A DNA stretch of 64,000 nucleotides from Channa striata (lineage: Eukaryota > Chordata > Actinopteri > Anabantiformes > Channidae). Positions within the stretch are counted from its first letter, which is position 1; each line of letters begins with the position of its first letter. The notes below the pieces were generated by a model. That model ran no database searches. It was not told the DNA's origin and saw only the letters and a list, made by a program, of their open reading frames with translations. Below are positions 1 to 13,426 of the stretch, one piece after another. Position numbers and translations under genes: made by a program. The DNA lies in assembly GCA_033026295.1 (NCBI GenBank), contig CM065169.1:10522462-10586461 (forward strand), read 5' to 3'.

Positions 1-45
1 CGAGCCACAGTTCCTCCCCTGAGATCTGGACTGCACACTCTGCTC

Positions 46-55
<10 letters not shown>

Positions 56-82
<27 letters not shown>
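56..82. repeat. CA microsatellite
   Basis: Uninterrupted CA/AC dinucleotides after a short GCGCGC alternating tract. Confidence 0.95.
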
Positions 83-86
<4 letters not shown>

Positions 87-438
87 GCTATTGTACCTAA
101 CAAGATTCCAGGTGATTTCTCTCACTTTACTCTCTCCCCCAGTTCACCCTAACTGAGTGATAAAGACAGCGCCGGGTCTGACACTGACTGTAACGACTGG
201 CTGGGGTCAAGCTGAAGGTTTGAGCCTTCAAACACATTCACTCAGCTGAAAGTTTGATTGAAAAGGTTGTTGAGGCAGTTTGTGGGGATTCAATAATGCT
301 GCAATTACACCTCTAAATAGTAATAGTAGGTTATTTTAATTTTTCGTTTGTAGCATCTACAGAATTTTTGTCTATATTTCAGAGGTTTCAGTTGCAATGA
401 CAGTCCAGACACGAGAGAAATATACAGAGTGAGGTGCA

Positions 439-473
439 TTTCCACCATCGTGTTCTAAAAACGATGGTGGAAA
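439..473. repeat. Perfect inverted repeat (13-bp stem, 9-nt loop)
   Basis: TTTCCACCATCGT (439-451) and ACGATGGTGGAAA (461-473) are exact reverse complements. No gene or terminator context is seen. Confidence 0.85.
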
Positions 474-1095
474 TCAGTTTAAATCTTTGCTCACAGACAG
501 GATGCACATGAATTTCTGTATAATCTGGGCTGTACGATAAAAACGAATGTCCTTAAAAGTAGAAAGCATAAAACAATGCTTTGGCTTTTTGTAAGTTCAG
601 AGAATCAGGCTCTGATTGGACTATTATTGTCCGCAGTGGCCATGACATCCAGCACAGATGGTAATCTCCTTTTTTTTCCTACCACAATTTGTAGCCCAGA
701 ATTTCTTTTTATGCAATACATTGTTTATACTCCAACATTAATATCAATTAGTACATGTGCTAATGCTAACAGAGAACTACGGTGACCATGTAGAACACAG
801 CTGTTTTACCTACTTCAATGTCATTCATTTAAAAAGTGTTTAAGCGAGATACATAACAGCAAATAAATCCTTCTAATTCAGGCCAGCTCAAAAAACCATT
901 CAGCACGCAGACAGAAGAGACAAGCGACTGGAACCCTTATGTGACTTCCCTTTTAAAGTTTTACATAGTTCAGATATTTTTCCTTAAGTGCTTGTTCCTT
1001 TGTGAAGGTGTCTATGTAGGGTAGAAAATAAAAACGCTCCCTTTATGCCCTTTCGAGGAAACCCTCTAGGCAAAGGAAGCAGCGACACATCTCCA

Positions 1096-1128
1096 CATGA
1101 CTAAACAGTCTCCTTCTGTTTAGTCATG
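1096..1128. repeat. Perfect inverted repeat (13-bp stem, 7-nt loop)
   Basis: CATGACTAAACAG (1096-1108) pairs exactly with CTGTTTAGTCATG (1116-1128). Too short for a microRNA precursor. Confidence 0.85.
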
Positions 1129-3697
1129 CGTTGTGATCCACTGGCTCCTTTTGGTACATTGTCTTGTGTCTTTTGTACATCGTCTTGTCTACGTCTGTCT
1201 TTTTTTAACGTGCCTCTTTCAGTTTGTCAATCTCTGTCAGTCTGTTTCTACACTACTTTCTTAATTTTTCTTGTCTCTCACCCTCTCTCCCAGTTTTTTC
1301 CAGACAGCCGGCTGTGTGCTCTTTACTACATGTTGACACTCCCGCTCCGCCTTGCTGTAGCCATAATTGGCCGCCTGGCTTCATCCTCACACACCGCACG
1401 CACAAACACACAAGAGGGAGAGCACCAGACGCAGAGGCAGGGACAGAAAAGGCAGAGCAAAAAAGCCAGACAGGGAAAAAGGAAGGGGAGCAGTAGCTGC
1501 CGGCGTCTGGACCTGGTCAGTGTCTACTGTTGATCTTGGACGTAGTAATATTTAGTTTAAACACTAATAGCCGACAGCATGTAAATGTCAGGCGGCCTCG
1601 GATGAGAGCCCTGCAGCACGAGGGCCAAAAAGTCAGACCGGAAAGTCAGAAAATAGCAGACAAATGCAGAGATGGAGGCAGAGGGACACAAATAAACAGG
1701 TGTAGTCAGTGTGCACAGTGGAGGAGGCTGCATGAAATGATAGCAGTGAGCAAACAGTCCTACAAACAGTGTTCTTGAAATTGTACAAAAAATTCAACAA
1801 GATAGATGGTTGCTGCTTTTTACTTTCCGTGCTCACTAAATTCAATCGTGTAATAAATGCTTTTTTATTGATTGTAACTAGCCTTGAGGGTCGACAAAGG
1901 CTGCATTATATTCTGTATAATATACATTTATGTGCAGAAGAAATTGTCATTTTAATCATCTCACACAAGAAAAACAAACCGTCCCCATTTCACTTGTTTT
2001 GCATTGTAATGCTTTGCTCTCTCACAATGTAGACCTGAATGTGAGAGCATATTTTTCTCCTGAATTGCTCGTCTCCTGTGTGGAGTAAGAGGGTTGCTTG
2101 GCCTAGATTTGTCTTCCTTGCATACACTAGGGGTCTTTAATGGGAACATAATGATATCAGTACAGATTTACCTGGGCAGAGTCCTGCAGATAAATGGGTC
2201 AAAAGGATGAAAGGATGATGGAGCTACTCAGCAGAAAGGAGATGTGGGTAGAAGATGGGAGGAGGATTAAAGCCAGTGGGTGGGAAGGGTCTAAGTAGCA
2301 GTTAGCATAGTTGTAATGCATACGATTTCAGTTCTGGTTCATTTAGCAACAATCACAGTTGCCATAGTAACAGTTGCTTCATGTAAGGGCATTGATTGAT
2401 CTGCACATTTCCCAACCTGAGCCCGAACGTGTGGTCACCGAGCCTGACGAACATTCAACTCAAACTGGAATCGTGGGTGTTTGTGCAGTTTTTCTCGTAT
2501 CCACCGTGCTGCCCAACAGCGGGTTAGCCTGCATGTGAAACTACAAGAATACAACGTGCAACTTTAAGCAAGCGGTAGTACGAGACTCCAAATCAATTCA
2601 GCATCCAGTCCCTGCAGCTCTGTTTCCCTCATTACACAAGATTATATTAGCTCTGGACAATGTTCAGAGAATCAGGTCCAGACATTGTTCATTCTCTACA
2701 ATACTATTGGTTGATCCATTAAAAACCTTACAAAAGGATGAATTTCTTGTTTTGTAGATTATTGTGTGTGTAGCTGTAGATTATATATTCAATGCTTGAT
2801 AATCGTCACAGGGACTGCACAGTGCTAAATCAATCTGCAGTAACTTAATCCTAGAGTTACTGACATTTTTTTACTGTAGTTTGAATATTTTCGATGTACT
2901 GTATACAATTAGCTGTTACTGATGTCACGTGTTAGAAAATAAGTCATGGTTTTAGCTTAACTAGTAAAAATTCAATCAACAAATAATTTGTATTGAACCT
3001 AAAATCTGAAGGGTTTAAGATGATTTAAGTCAAACGTTAAAGTCCAGTTTAAGAATGTTGAACTTTGCCACTAACAATAAAGTCTATAATATAGAGAATA
3101 CAGGCTTAATGAAAACGTTTGGACCATGAAATGTGGCATTGATTTCTTGAAAATCATTGGTTGTACATGAATTAATTTGATTTGATTCAGTTAATAGTAA
3201 TCCTGCCTTTACATGCTTCAGTTTGGCTTTTGCTCTTGACATTTCTGGTCCAATATTATTCGATTCAATTCAGTTCGACTCAAATCAATTCCACCTTTGA
3301 TGTCAGCCAAAGATAGCGCTGCTGAACATGAGAATTCAAGCTGCGGCACACTGGGGGTCATTTATGCAACGCACACACAGCCTGTGACATGTCGACACGC
3401 CTGTAAAGCAGTCGATCCATCTGTGCTTGGCCTAGATTTGGCGCATGTTGGTGGCATTCCAGACCCCATTCTGAAATGGGATCTGATAGTGCAAGACACA
3501 CTGTGTGTGTGTCATGGTTGGTTAAATATAGCCATGACATTCAAGGAGCCTGTAGTTTGGCTAGTCAATTCCTTTTTTCAGACACCAGATCTTCACACAC
3601 CCCAGCAGTGTGTAAACTTGCGAAACCAACTTAAATCAACTGTTTGTTTTAGTGGGGAGCGTTGCATAATAGATCTAGACTGACAAGTGTGCAAGAA

Positions 3698-3722
3698 ACA
3701 CACACACACACACACACACACA
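3698..3722. repeat. AC microsatellite
   Basis: About 12 uninterrupted AC units. Confidence 0.95.
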
Positions 3723-4664
3723 GCACAAGGCGCATACATCATCCATGCATGTATATTACTCACATACAGGTGTGGGCCTGCCTCCGATTCAAGGGAAAAC
3801 ACAACGATTGTTGTTCTCACCATCAAAATGTGACGTCCCTAAACCACTAGTCCAGGTCTCACCCACAGCTCCGAGCTGTCAGCTTATACGAGGAGTGTGT
3901 GCCATCAACATTCTGCTCGTCTGGCGTGAGATGAGAGGAAACTTTCTGTGTTAAATTAACGAGAAAAAGAGCGGAAACATTATTGATGTACGTGTGCGTG
4001 TGTGTCAGTGTGTGTGTATGATTAAATGCACCTAGAAGGAAAAGTATAAGAGAGATTTACATGTGTTAGAAGAGGAGCGTTGGAGCGCTAGATTTTTTTC
4101 AAAGGCCATGCATGTCCTCACACACATATTAATGAGCGCTGGGTGACTGAGTGTACCTGCTGATTTTGTGCGTGTGTGTGTGTGAAAAAATTGCTTGTTT
4201 GAGGTTGAGTGCAAAGGTGGATCAAATTTCTCCCCACTTGTTATATTATTCATGTCTTTATGTATGTATTCTGGTGAAGAGTTAAACTATATATTTTGTC
4301 AATGACGTGCTCTTACTTCATATTCTCTTAATTAAAAACATGCTTTTGTTTTAATGTGATTTTAAATTGAACAATATTGTAAAGGCGAATGTTTATGTTG
4401 TTGTTTATGCTACAATCAAACTTACCTTTATTTCATGGAAATTCAGAACAGCTTGAACTAGGCTTGGCAACAATCCAGCTTCCCATCACTCATTTAGTTA
4501 TAGGCTATGCCTTGGGCTTTCATAAAATGGTGTATAAATTTAAATAATGATCCCACTTGTCAGCATTCACATAAATCTTTGTGAAAGATAGTTCTCTGTG
4601 TCATATTTGCACCTTGATACATTCAATAAACCTGCCACACTGCATTGAAAAAGAATGCATGTTA

Positions 4665-4880
4665 GTGTGTTACGGTGGCGTGTTCACGGGAACTCGGGAT
4701 GCCTTCTCGCCGCCTGAGATTGAGTGAGCGCCGCTGTGCATGAACGCGTAACATGTAAGATGAGCGTCTGAGCCGGACTAAAGCGAGAGCAAGGCATAAA
4801 TAATGGAAGCCGATGCTGTCGAGACGCGGCTTTAAAAGCCATCAAGTGTGGGCTTCCTTTGAGGACGGCCTGGCATTTTG
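4665..4880. other. CpG-retaining non-coding patch, candidate regulatory element
   Basis: Many CpG dinucleotides are retained (TCTCGCCGCCTGAG, GAGCGCCGCTG, GAACGCGTAAC, CGAGACGCGGC) in an otherwise CpG-poor stretch, with no long reading frame. Retained CpG suggests an unmethylated or constrained element. No alignment is available. Confidence 0.3.
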
Positions 4881-7509
4881 AATTCCTTCAAAGCCTCCAA
4901 ATGTGCATTTTGTTGCCAAGGCTTTATCTTCCTTCAGCTTCAGCTTCCCAATTCCATCTCCAAAAAGAGTTTTAATAGGAAGTTTAATCCTGCTGACATT
5001 TGGACATCATGGCAGAGTTTATGTGCTCAGTTTATGAATCACTGGAGATTTGCATTACCTCTCCAGTATGTGTAAAGTGGTGTGTCATTGTTAGTAAAGC
5101 AACCATAGTTACAGAATATGAGTCATAGCTTAGCTACTGTGTGTTTACTCAGCTTAGGCCAACACTAGACAGGGATGTCCCCGGGAATCAGGACACTCCT
5201 TGGGCCAACTTCTCTCCACCTCACGGCTTTAGTATCTCTCCTTCACTGCAATTGATCCTGGGAAGGTTCATTCAGCAACACCCTGTAAACTCACTACTCA
5301 CACACATTCAGACCTGGAAGCAAATGCAGTTTGCTACAGATCATTCAGGAGAGAAGGACACTTTTGTAACAGGTTGCACAAGATAGGAAAAGTATTTAGA
5401 TCCCATTGGGTAATTATTTTTCATAGTGGTAGTAATTCCATGAATCACACACAAGTCTAGACACAAGTATGGGTGGTGTTGGGGATCGTCTGCGCTGATT
5501 TGATCTGCAGATGGATGTAACCTGGAGCAGGACTGGACCAACACACGAACACACGGTTGGAAGTTCCCTCTTGACCTTGGAAGTTGACAAAACAAATTGC
5601 TGATGAAGATCATGTGATATGATCAAATGTTCCAGAGAAGCTGTTAAATGGAAAAGTCATTTCATCAAGAGCAAGAAGCAGAACATTTGTTAACAGAATG
5701 TGCAACAACAACAGTATTTGGACCAGTGTCCAAAAATATTTTTTGCTATATTTAAGCTTTTCCGACCACAGTAAACATGATTTATGTCTAACCAGACTAA
5801 GATTTGTTCACCCAGTCAAAACATTTGAAGAGAGTTGGAGTTGGAGTCGAGAAAACATCAGACTTTGCCATGAGTGTACATTTCCTGTTCCTAACGGACA
5901 GTCAACACTGGTGACTTTTAACTGTGACAACAAAGACCTCTCAACTTTAACAAAGACGTCATTTTAACTCAAAACCGGATATTTTCCTAATCCTAACCAC
6001 ATTGTTTTTGTGACAAAATCTAACACTGTCTGTCGATTCAGAAAAGAATCTGCTTTTGTAAGACACTGGCAAACTAAATCCTGTCACTACTGGCATCAGA
6101 TCTGAGATGCGTGTGTAATTCTGGAGTGTGCAACAAAACACATGTGATACAAAACTCTGGGTCAGCTGATTGACCTGAGCGAGGGAAAGGAAAAACATAA
6201 ATAAAAGAGAGGAAGCACATTAATAGTCCTTGTGGCTAAGCTTTATTAGACCAGAGAGGTGAGAGGTCAACCATATCTTTTTTTACTTCCTGAAGGCCCA
6301 TTTTTGTAGCAGTTCACTATTTGTGTTGGCGGCCTCACGATCTTATGACCCCCACAATCAGCTGATCTCATGCTTGATCGGTAATCATTTCTGCGATGTG
6401 CCTGAACTTGCTGAGCAGCAGTTTATCGTTTATCAGTATATCGCGAACACTAACAAAATGAAACAAATATGATGCTGGAATTTCCCTTTTGTTTCTGTGG
6501 GTAATGTAAGCAACAATAATTATTATGAGTACGCTCGGCAGGTCAAACGTGATTCATGTGTCTACGTCAGTTCTCGTAGCCTACGCCGTACTTCTCCCAC
6601 CTGTTTATTGCCATATCAGATGGTGGACTGTATAGACATTCAACAGAAGTTTGTTGTGGACACTTTAACAGCGGAAGATTTTGAGGACGGCACATATGAG
6701 AACCAACTTGGGAACATATCAAGGCGTGGTCTGGATGTTACAGTGAGGGGTTCAGTGGGCGTCCACAGAGCGAAACATCCAGTCGAAGCGTCCTCGAGGA
6801 AGACGCTGGCTGTAATAAAAAAGGAGCTGATCTGAGTTCCCTCCCAGCGCCCTCCCCTTCCAGCCCATTTCTCACCGCTCTGCTTCCGTGTCTCTCTCCC
6901 TTCTGGTACACTTTGTGCTTTGGTGCACGTGAGGACCGTTCCCTTGAGGGGGCATAAGATAGTACGGGCATGCCACGGCAGTACATTGTCTTCCCCATAA
7001 CAATGTTTTAGGTGCTCAGCGTTGTTCCAAAGATGTTCGCACCTCCAGTGCGGGCACTAATGATAGCCTTTAAATGAGGCTGGAGGTCAAAACAGAGGAA
7101 CAGTTTGTATTATGTTACTATTATGGGATTTTTAGTGTCTATTGATAGAGACATTAACATAAAGAAGTCGTAGTGGGCAGATCTTAGCTGCTGCCCTTTA
7201 GACACTCAGTACCTGCCGGTTCACTAGTTTGTACATGTTAAAAAAATGTGTTTTTGTATTTTCACTTGCACTGTTGTATGACATTTATGTCCATATTAAA
7301 CAACATGCAAAGTGAACGTGAGCTGAAAACATGTTGCAGAAATGATACAAAAACAAAGTTGCATGTTTATGTCTTCACTGTCCTCTCTATCGAAAGACTT
7401 TCCCAAGGCTTTCCAGAGACCCCCAGAGACTTTCTCTGCACTCTCCCAACAATCCTGCATATGAATGTTGTCAGTCTATAAACAGACATCCATTTTAGGT
7501 CCACATGCT

Positions 7510-7517
7510 CCCCCCCC

Positions 7518-7560
<43 letters not shown>
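7510..7560. repeat. C tract plus (AC)20 microsatellite
   Basis: Eleven C residues run directly into 20 AC units, the longest dinucleotide array in the window. Confidence 0.95.
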
Positions 7561-7562
<2 letters not shown>

Positions 7563-10500
7563 AGATTTTATCCATGGCTTACTGCTCCGCTCGCCCCACT
7601 GACAGGGTTCCACACGCTGACCCATCAGAACAGAGCATAACATTTGTCATTTACTAAACTACGATATTGTCAATAATCATAATACAGATGCTAAAATCAA
7701 CACTGATTCTTCTTTACTCATGTTTTCTTGCTTGTCAGCCTGCAGCCTGGATTAGCTCGTTTTCTGTGCCATAGACCTCCATTGTTGTCCAAAAACTATT
7801 AAAAACACATCAGCCAGACTCCCAACTCACATATGACATATTTCTCCAAAACATTAACTAATTTCTAACATTGTTACAAATTTTGAAAGCGACTGAAGTG
7901 TTCCTTTAAGCCTAAGAGACATTGTGTGACTTTTATCAGTTGTGTCCAATGTGTTCACATTTTAATCAGTTAACTAACTAAGGAAACTGTTCCTTCCAAT
8001 CTAACTATACTGGCAGTCCACATGTTGCGTGGTTTTAGATCTTGGCACTATTATGTTTATGATACACCTATTTTGAATGCTGTTTTTGGCAGTGGTGTAG
8101 CACGGTAGCACATCATCTCTTTCTCTATGGAAATGCTGTGGATTATATTGAAGTTAAAGAGAAAGAATGTCTCACTTGCCTGTTCCATGGCATCCCGACC
8201 CATGCTGTCTGATTTGATTGACCAATCAGTCACTTGCTGAGCTGAATCAATCAAATCCTGTACATCTTATTGATCATCTTAATAGAGTATCAGCAAGTAT
8301 GGATATCTTAAATTGCTATGTTAAGTTTATCTTTACGATTTGTACAACTAATTATCAGTTTGTCAGTAATGCGACTAGGACATGTTCCACAATATCCCAA
8401 ATAAGTGTAATGTGTTTTTTCATTTTGTAAGCAATGATTCATGTACTGCCTTTTGAACCATATTTTTCTCACCACATCATTACATCATAATCACAAATAA
8501 CTAAAATAAATATTATTGTATATAATGGAAAGAATGGGTTTCATATCACTGAATATTTATGCTTCATTTTATGATTTTTTTCTCTGATTTATACAGTCAG
8601 TAATTTCATTGAACATTAATTGAATCGCAGTGAGAATGAAGGAGCAGTGGAACATAACGAAGCATTTGAATAATATTTCAAGAGCTAATTATGCTTAAGG
8701 AGTATTATCTAACTGGACTTTCCAGTTGTCATTCAACCAAGTCAAATTAATTTCCCATGTAAATTTGCCTATTTGCCTCAGGGAGAGAGAAAACATGAAC
8801 AAATCAGCTGTAGTTTGCAGTTCCATTTGTGCCTCTGGTTTTCTAGAGAGATACTGACTGGATTTGCCGCAGATTGAGGTTTTGTGGGTGATTGAATCAT
8901 CTGTTTTGCCATTTCATGCTGAGTAAAAAGCAGAGTTTTAAGATCTTTCCATCAGCAAGAGAACAACATGTTTTTCTGCATGAGCACATTTAATCAGCAT
9001 CTCTGGAAACATGGTACAAGCCTGCTAAGACGTGTACCATGCCATTTATCTCTAAGTAGTATTCCAAGAAGATGATGTAGCGAGCTACACAAAACGTGAC
9101 GAAATGTTTCACATTTTGTTTTATCGATACACTGTTTTAAAGCAAATTGTGAGCTGATGTGGGTCAAATAGTGACAGAAAAGTTACTGATAATGAAGTCA
9201 TCTTCTATCAACAGACATGAAGAATATTTTATAACATTAAAAGCTTTTAGTGTTGATTTTAGGCTCATAATGCTGGACTAATGTCAGGTCATGTGATGTC
9301 TCTGAAAACGTGAAACGTGATACTTTGTCAGTGGTGTGGCAACAAGAAGTGCAACAGTATAATATGTCACAGTATCCGCTCTACATTAGTTTGGTCTCAT
9401 GCATGAGAAGCAGCTTAAGCAGCACAATTTTTGTTGTAACAACAAAAGGTCATTTACAGCTACTGACAAGAAGCGTGTGTTCGTGCTGATGTAGCTTTCT
9501 GTGGCTCAGCGAAAAGAAACAACGCTTCAGTTCACCTGAGAGGAAGTACTCAGGCATTATTTTCAAATTTTTATTTAAATTTTTACCAGTGAAAAGTTAT
9601 TTCTGGAATAAACAACAACACCCAAATGCAACATGTGCACCCAACTGTAGGCAGGCTGTAAACTTACATTGTACGGATGCCACCACACGTGAAGCACTTC
9701 CAGTTTACACCGTCTTTTACTCTGTGAACTCTAAGGTGACCCTAGTTACCTTTAATGCAAATAATTCTATATTTTTATAGTAACTTTCCAAAACACTGAA
9801 ACAATCCACTGAGTCCTTGTTATCTATTTGAAGCAAGGTCTGTGTAAGAGAGAGGAAAAGAAAACCGTGGCATATCTGTTCATAGGAAAATTGGTAAGTC
9901 AATTACTGAAGTGGGGGGATGGACAGCGGAGTCACAGGACACACTGTACTTAATCTCAACTGAAAGTAAGTTATAATGACATTCAAAGACTCTTTCTCTG
10001 CAGTTTGTCAGTGTAGACTTACTTTGTGATGTCCAGAGCTTAAACAGACAGCCCTCAAGGCAAGGGGAGTTCCAGGGTCCTGCCAGGGTTCTTCCCTCCC
10101 CCTTCCCACTGCCTGCTGAAGGGAAAGGGAGGCCTGGCCTTTATGGAAGTGAATGGATGAAGAAATTAAAACCTCAACAGGCCCTATTGTGCCACAGCAT
10201 CAAAAGGAACAGTGGCACGACAGGCGCTTTGATCATGAGGCAAACACGGGAGGGGAACGGGGCTGCTTTCGGGGGGACAGCCCTGCTCACCAGCTCATAA
10301 AAAGACACTAATACACAGGTGCGAGGACATACAGTGTAAGCGTATGGACGTGGACATGCTGCGCCTGCACAGTCCAGCTCTCACATACATGCACATGTGT
10401 TCCAACGAAGGGCATGCGGCGCTGTTCTCTTTGATGTCCGTCTGGGATTGTACCTGAGGTGAAGTCACACTTAGTGTAATGTTTCACCATGAATGCCACT

Positions 10501-12697
10501 GAAAACCACTACCAGACTTTGCCCAGTGGGATTTGAAATACCTCTTCTGACCAGAGACTGTGAGATCTTATCACGGTGCTTACACTGCAACATTTGACAT
10601 TTAATTTTACACTCTGATAAGCACCTTAAATAAGGCTCATCTTTTTTTCCCATTATTCAAATTACACTACAAGTCTGTAGCAGTTCTGCACCTGTGGTGT
10701 GTTAGCGTACTAAAATTAACTAATAGGCTGTTATTTATTTGTTTTTCGCTAAAAGATGTGTGTGACCTATTTAGGTTCAGCTTTAGGTTGAGTCCCGACA
10801 GCAGTGTCCACTAAGCAAACGGCTCCACTGTTACTTGACCGGCCCAGTTCACACGTGGCAGAGTTCCCAGTGGAAAAAGATCAGAGAGAGAGGTGGACAT
10901 CTATCGACACGCTGGCGGTCACCTTGGAGCACCAACCTCCGAGTGGTCAAACAGTGGAAAGTCACACATCTTAATCAGGGGCTGGTTTTTAGTGCAGATA
11001 AGAGATTAAAGGCGGTAGACCTACATTTCAAATACGCATATGTTTGTCTAAATACGCTGCACCATTAACACTTTTGTCCACAAAGAAGAGATTGGATCAA
11101 ACAAATACATTGTGGGAACCCAGACTGCATCATTAAGAGACTGTGCAAAAAAACTGTTGCGCAAGACTGAAACTTATTCAATGTTTCACTATGTAAAAAA
11201 GCCAAACAAAGCAAGTACCAACTCCAAAAATCTCAGAACAATAAAATAAAAAAACATTGGGAATTTAACTAAACATTTAAAATGTTATAATTTAAGAGAG
11301 CATTAAATCTTACTATGGTCAAAAATGAGACACTGGCCAAATTATGACAAAACCATAAAAAGTGTGCAGCAGCTGACTGTCTTTACTGTCAATACTACCA
11401 GCACTAAATGTGTGAACTGGATAACAACACCTGCTCAGCAGCACACAATTTTTGGCCACTAGCTTCCAGTAATACACTCTATTTTCCATCACGGCACTAT
11501 AATTAGCTTAAGCATCGCTCTGACAATTTGTTTTTGTCTTGTGCCTTTTACTTTTTATTAGTTGATAAAATAAGCCACTGATCTACCCTCTTTTTCTGAC
11601 CCTTTCTACTCAAATAATTTTTGTACAGTCCCTTTCTGTACAGTGCTTTATTGATGTATATGTTATGAAAACTGTAATTGCACCTTTCTCCATTACACCT
11701 ATGACTCCTTGATGAAAAACAAGAAACCATTTATCATCTGTGTTAACATTATTGTGTTTTCATTTTTCAAAATTAAGGGCCAGACTAACTGGCCTGTACT
11801 GGACCTCACGGCAGTCTGTGGACTGTTTTGCTGGCTGATGTTGGAAATGGAAAAGTGGATGGAGAAAAGTAAGTTGGGGACTATTTACACACCAACACTG
11901 TGTTGATGAAGGACAAACGCAGCTTGTGAAAGTTGAGGTGTTCACCCTGTTATGGAAAGTTTGCAGTAACCTTAATCATAGTTTCCTAATCAGCTGTGGA
12001 AATAGTTGACCCCAGTCAGTGTGATCACACACCCCTACTGGTTTTGGTGTGTTTGTGTGATCCCAGTATATGTGTGTGTGTATGTTCACGTTTGCATGTG
12101 AATGTAACAGTGTGAGCGTGTGCACAAGTGAGTGTGTGTGTGTGTTCTGGGGTCTTGGGCAAACAAAGGCAGGGGTCCTGTTGACGGACCAATTAAAAGC
12201 CAGGAAGAATGGGAGGGGACCCACTGGGCCAGCATGCTTTGCCCGTCATTTAAATTTGATATGGCAAGTGGAGTAAAAACAATCAGGTCGTTATGAAGCT
12301 CTTTTGTTTTAGCTACAGTTCACAAATGTACCAGGAAAACCATATTCAAATTACTAACTGTGCATCCATGCTTAAACTAACATAGATATTATCTGTTTTT
12401 TATTCCCTTGTTTATTCATCCAGTTAAAGCTAAATTCCGGAGAAATCATCTTTGACTTGGAAATACACTTCTTTTTTCATTTAGATGCCCTGAGGCATGT
12501 TTTTGCTTTGTGAAAAAGCCTCAGTCTGTGTTATGTTGGCTTGAAACTTGAATTTCTGTCAGAATCCTTGCAAAAAAAGATGCATTTCATGCGCTTTTGA
12601 ATCAATGAAAAAGCCGTTCTTGCAAATAAGCCCTCAATCCATTTGTTTCATTTCTTAGGTCTCATAAGACTCACACTTAGCTCTGCTCGATGTTGTC

Positions 12698-13426
12698 TGT
12701 TACAACCCTGGCTCGTTATTAAGGGAGTAACATAAAAATAGGAAAACCAAATTTGCAGTTTTAGGATAAATCGATAAGGGTTTAATGTATACAATATACA
12801 AGCAGACAGTAGTAAATCGGGGAAACTAAAAAAGAGGATGCTATTGAAAACTAAAACTAAATAAAACAAAACAGGTTTCTATAAAATGCCAAATGAAGAA
12901 AGAAATACATCAAGTTACTCAAACGTAAGTACCACCGAACAGCATCCCTTAAACCTAATGTTAATAGACAAAGGTTACCTTTGTGTCAGCAGGTTAGAGT
13001 ATGTAAGTGGATTGGCGGGGGGGTGTATGAATGTGTGGGTGTGTGTTGGTATGTCTAACACCTAATCCGGCCTTCTGGGGACAGGGCAAGACATTGTAAG
13101 TCCAAGAACAAACTTCTAAACCAGACAAACCAAAGTAAACAAAAAAAAGGGTTCTATTCAAAACCGAGCATTGCACATAAAGGTTCAAAATGTTTGTCAG
13201 GAGTCAGGACTCAACGCCACAGGTTTGACACACGCAGCCAAAACAGACCAACAACCAACCCAGAGGCGAGCTGCTCTCTGCACTGAAGCCCCCCGGAATG
13301 AAGTATTGGCAGTGGAGCACCTGTCGATTGGCTGGAGACAGCAGGTGAAGGGATCCAAGAGTGTTGGCACAGATTTCATACAGGGACACACCTGTAAATA
13401 CCAGAAAACCACCGAGGGCCATAACA
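12698..13426. mobile_element. Candidate solo LTR of a retrotransposon
   Basis: The 729-bp block begins TGTTACAACC and ends GGCCATAACA, giving the TGTTA...TAACA inverted termini usual for LTRs. The flanks are TTGTC before and TTCTC after, a possible 5-bp target duplication with one mismatch. No internal coding region or second LTR is seen. Orientation is unresolved. An AATAAA lies at about 12860 on the plus strand. It could instead be another repeat whose ends match by chance. Confidence 0.4.

Larger units (their letters stand above)
83..12697. other. Intergenic DNA upstream of pim3, distal part
   Basis: I see no gene here. ORFs are at most 128 codons, overlap simple repeats or lack splice context and protein resemblance. 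Contents are AT-rich unique sequence, microsatellites, two perfect hairpins, a weak 11-bp inverted repeat (8211-8221/8247-8257) and the CpG patch near 4.7 kb. The stretch 10080-10270 is GC-richer and low in repeats, but not coding. Confidence 0.6.

Noticed and set aside
6497..6835. 112-codon plus-strand ORF with an acidic middle and KKELI end
   Set aside because: No recognisable domain, no splice or promoter context; composition resembles non-coding or old repeat DNA.
7510..7560. CRISPR-like or structured array
   Set aside because: It is a plain C tract plus AC microsatellite; no repeats with unique spacers occur anywhere in the window.
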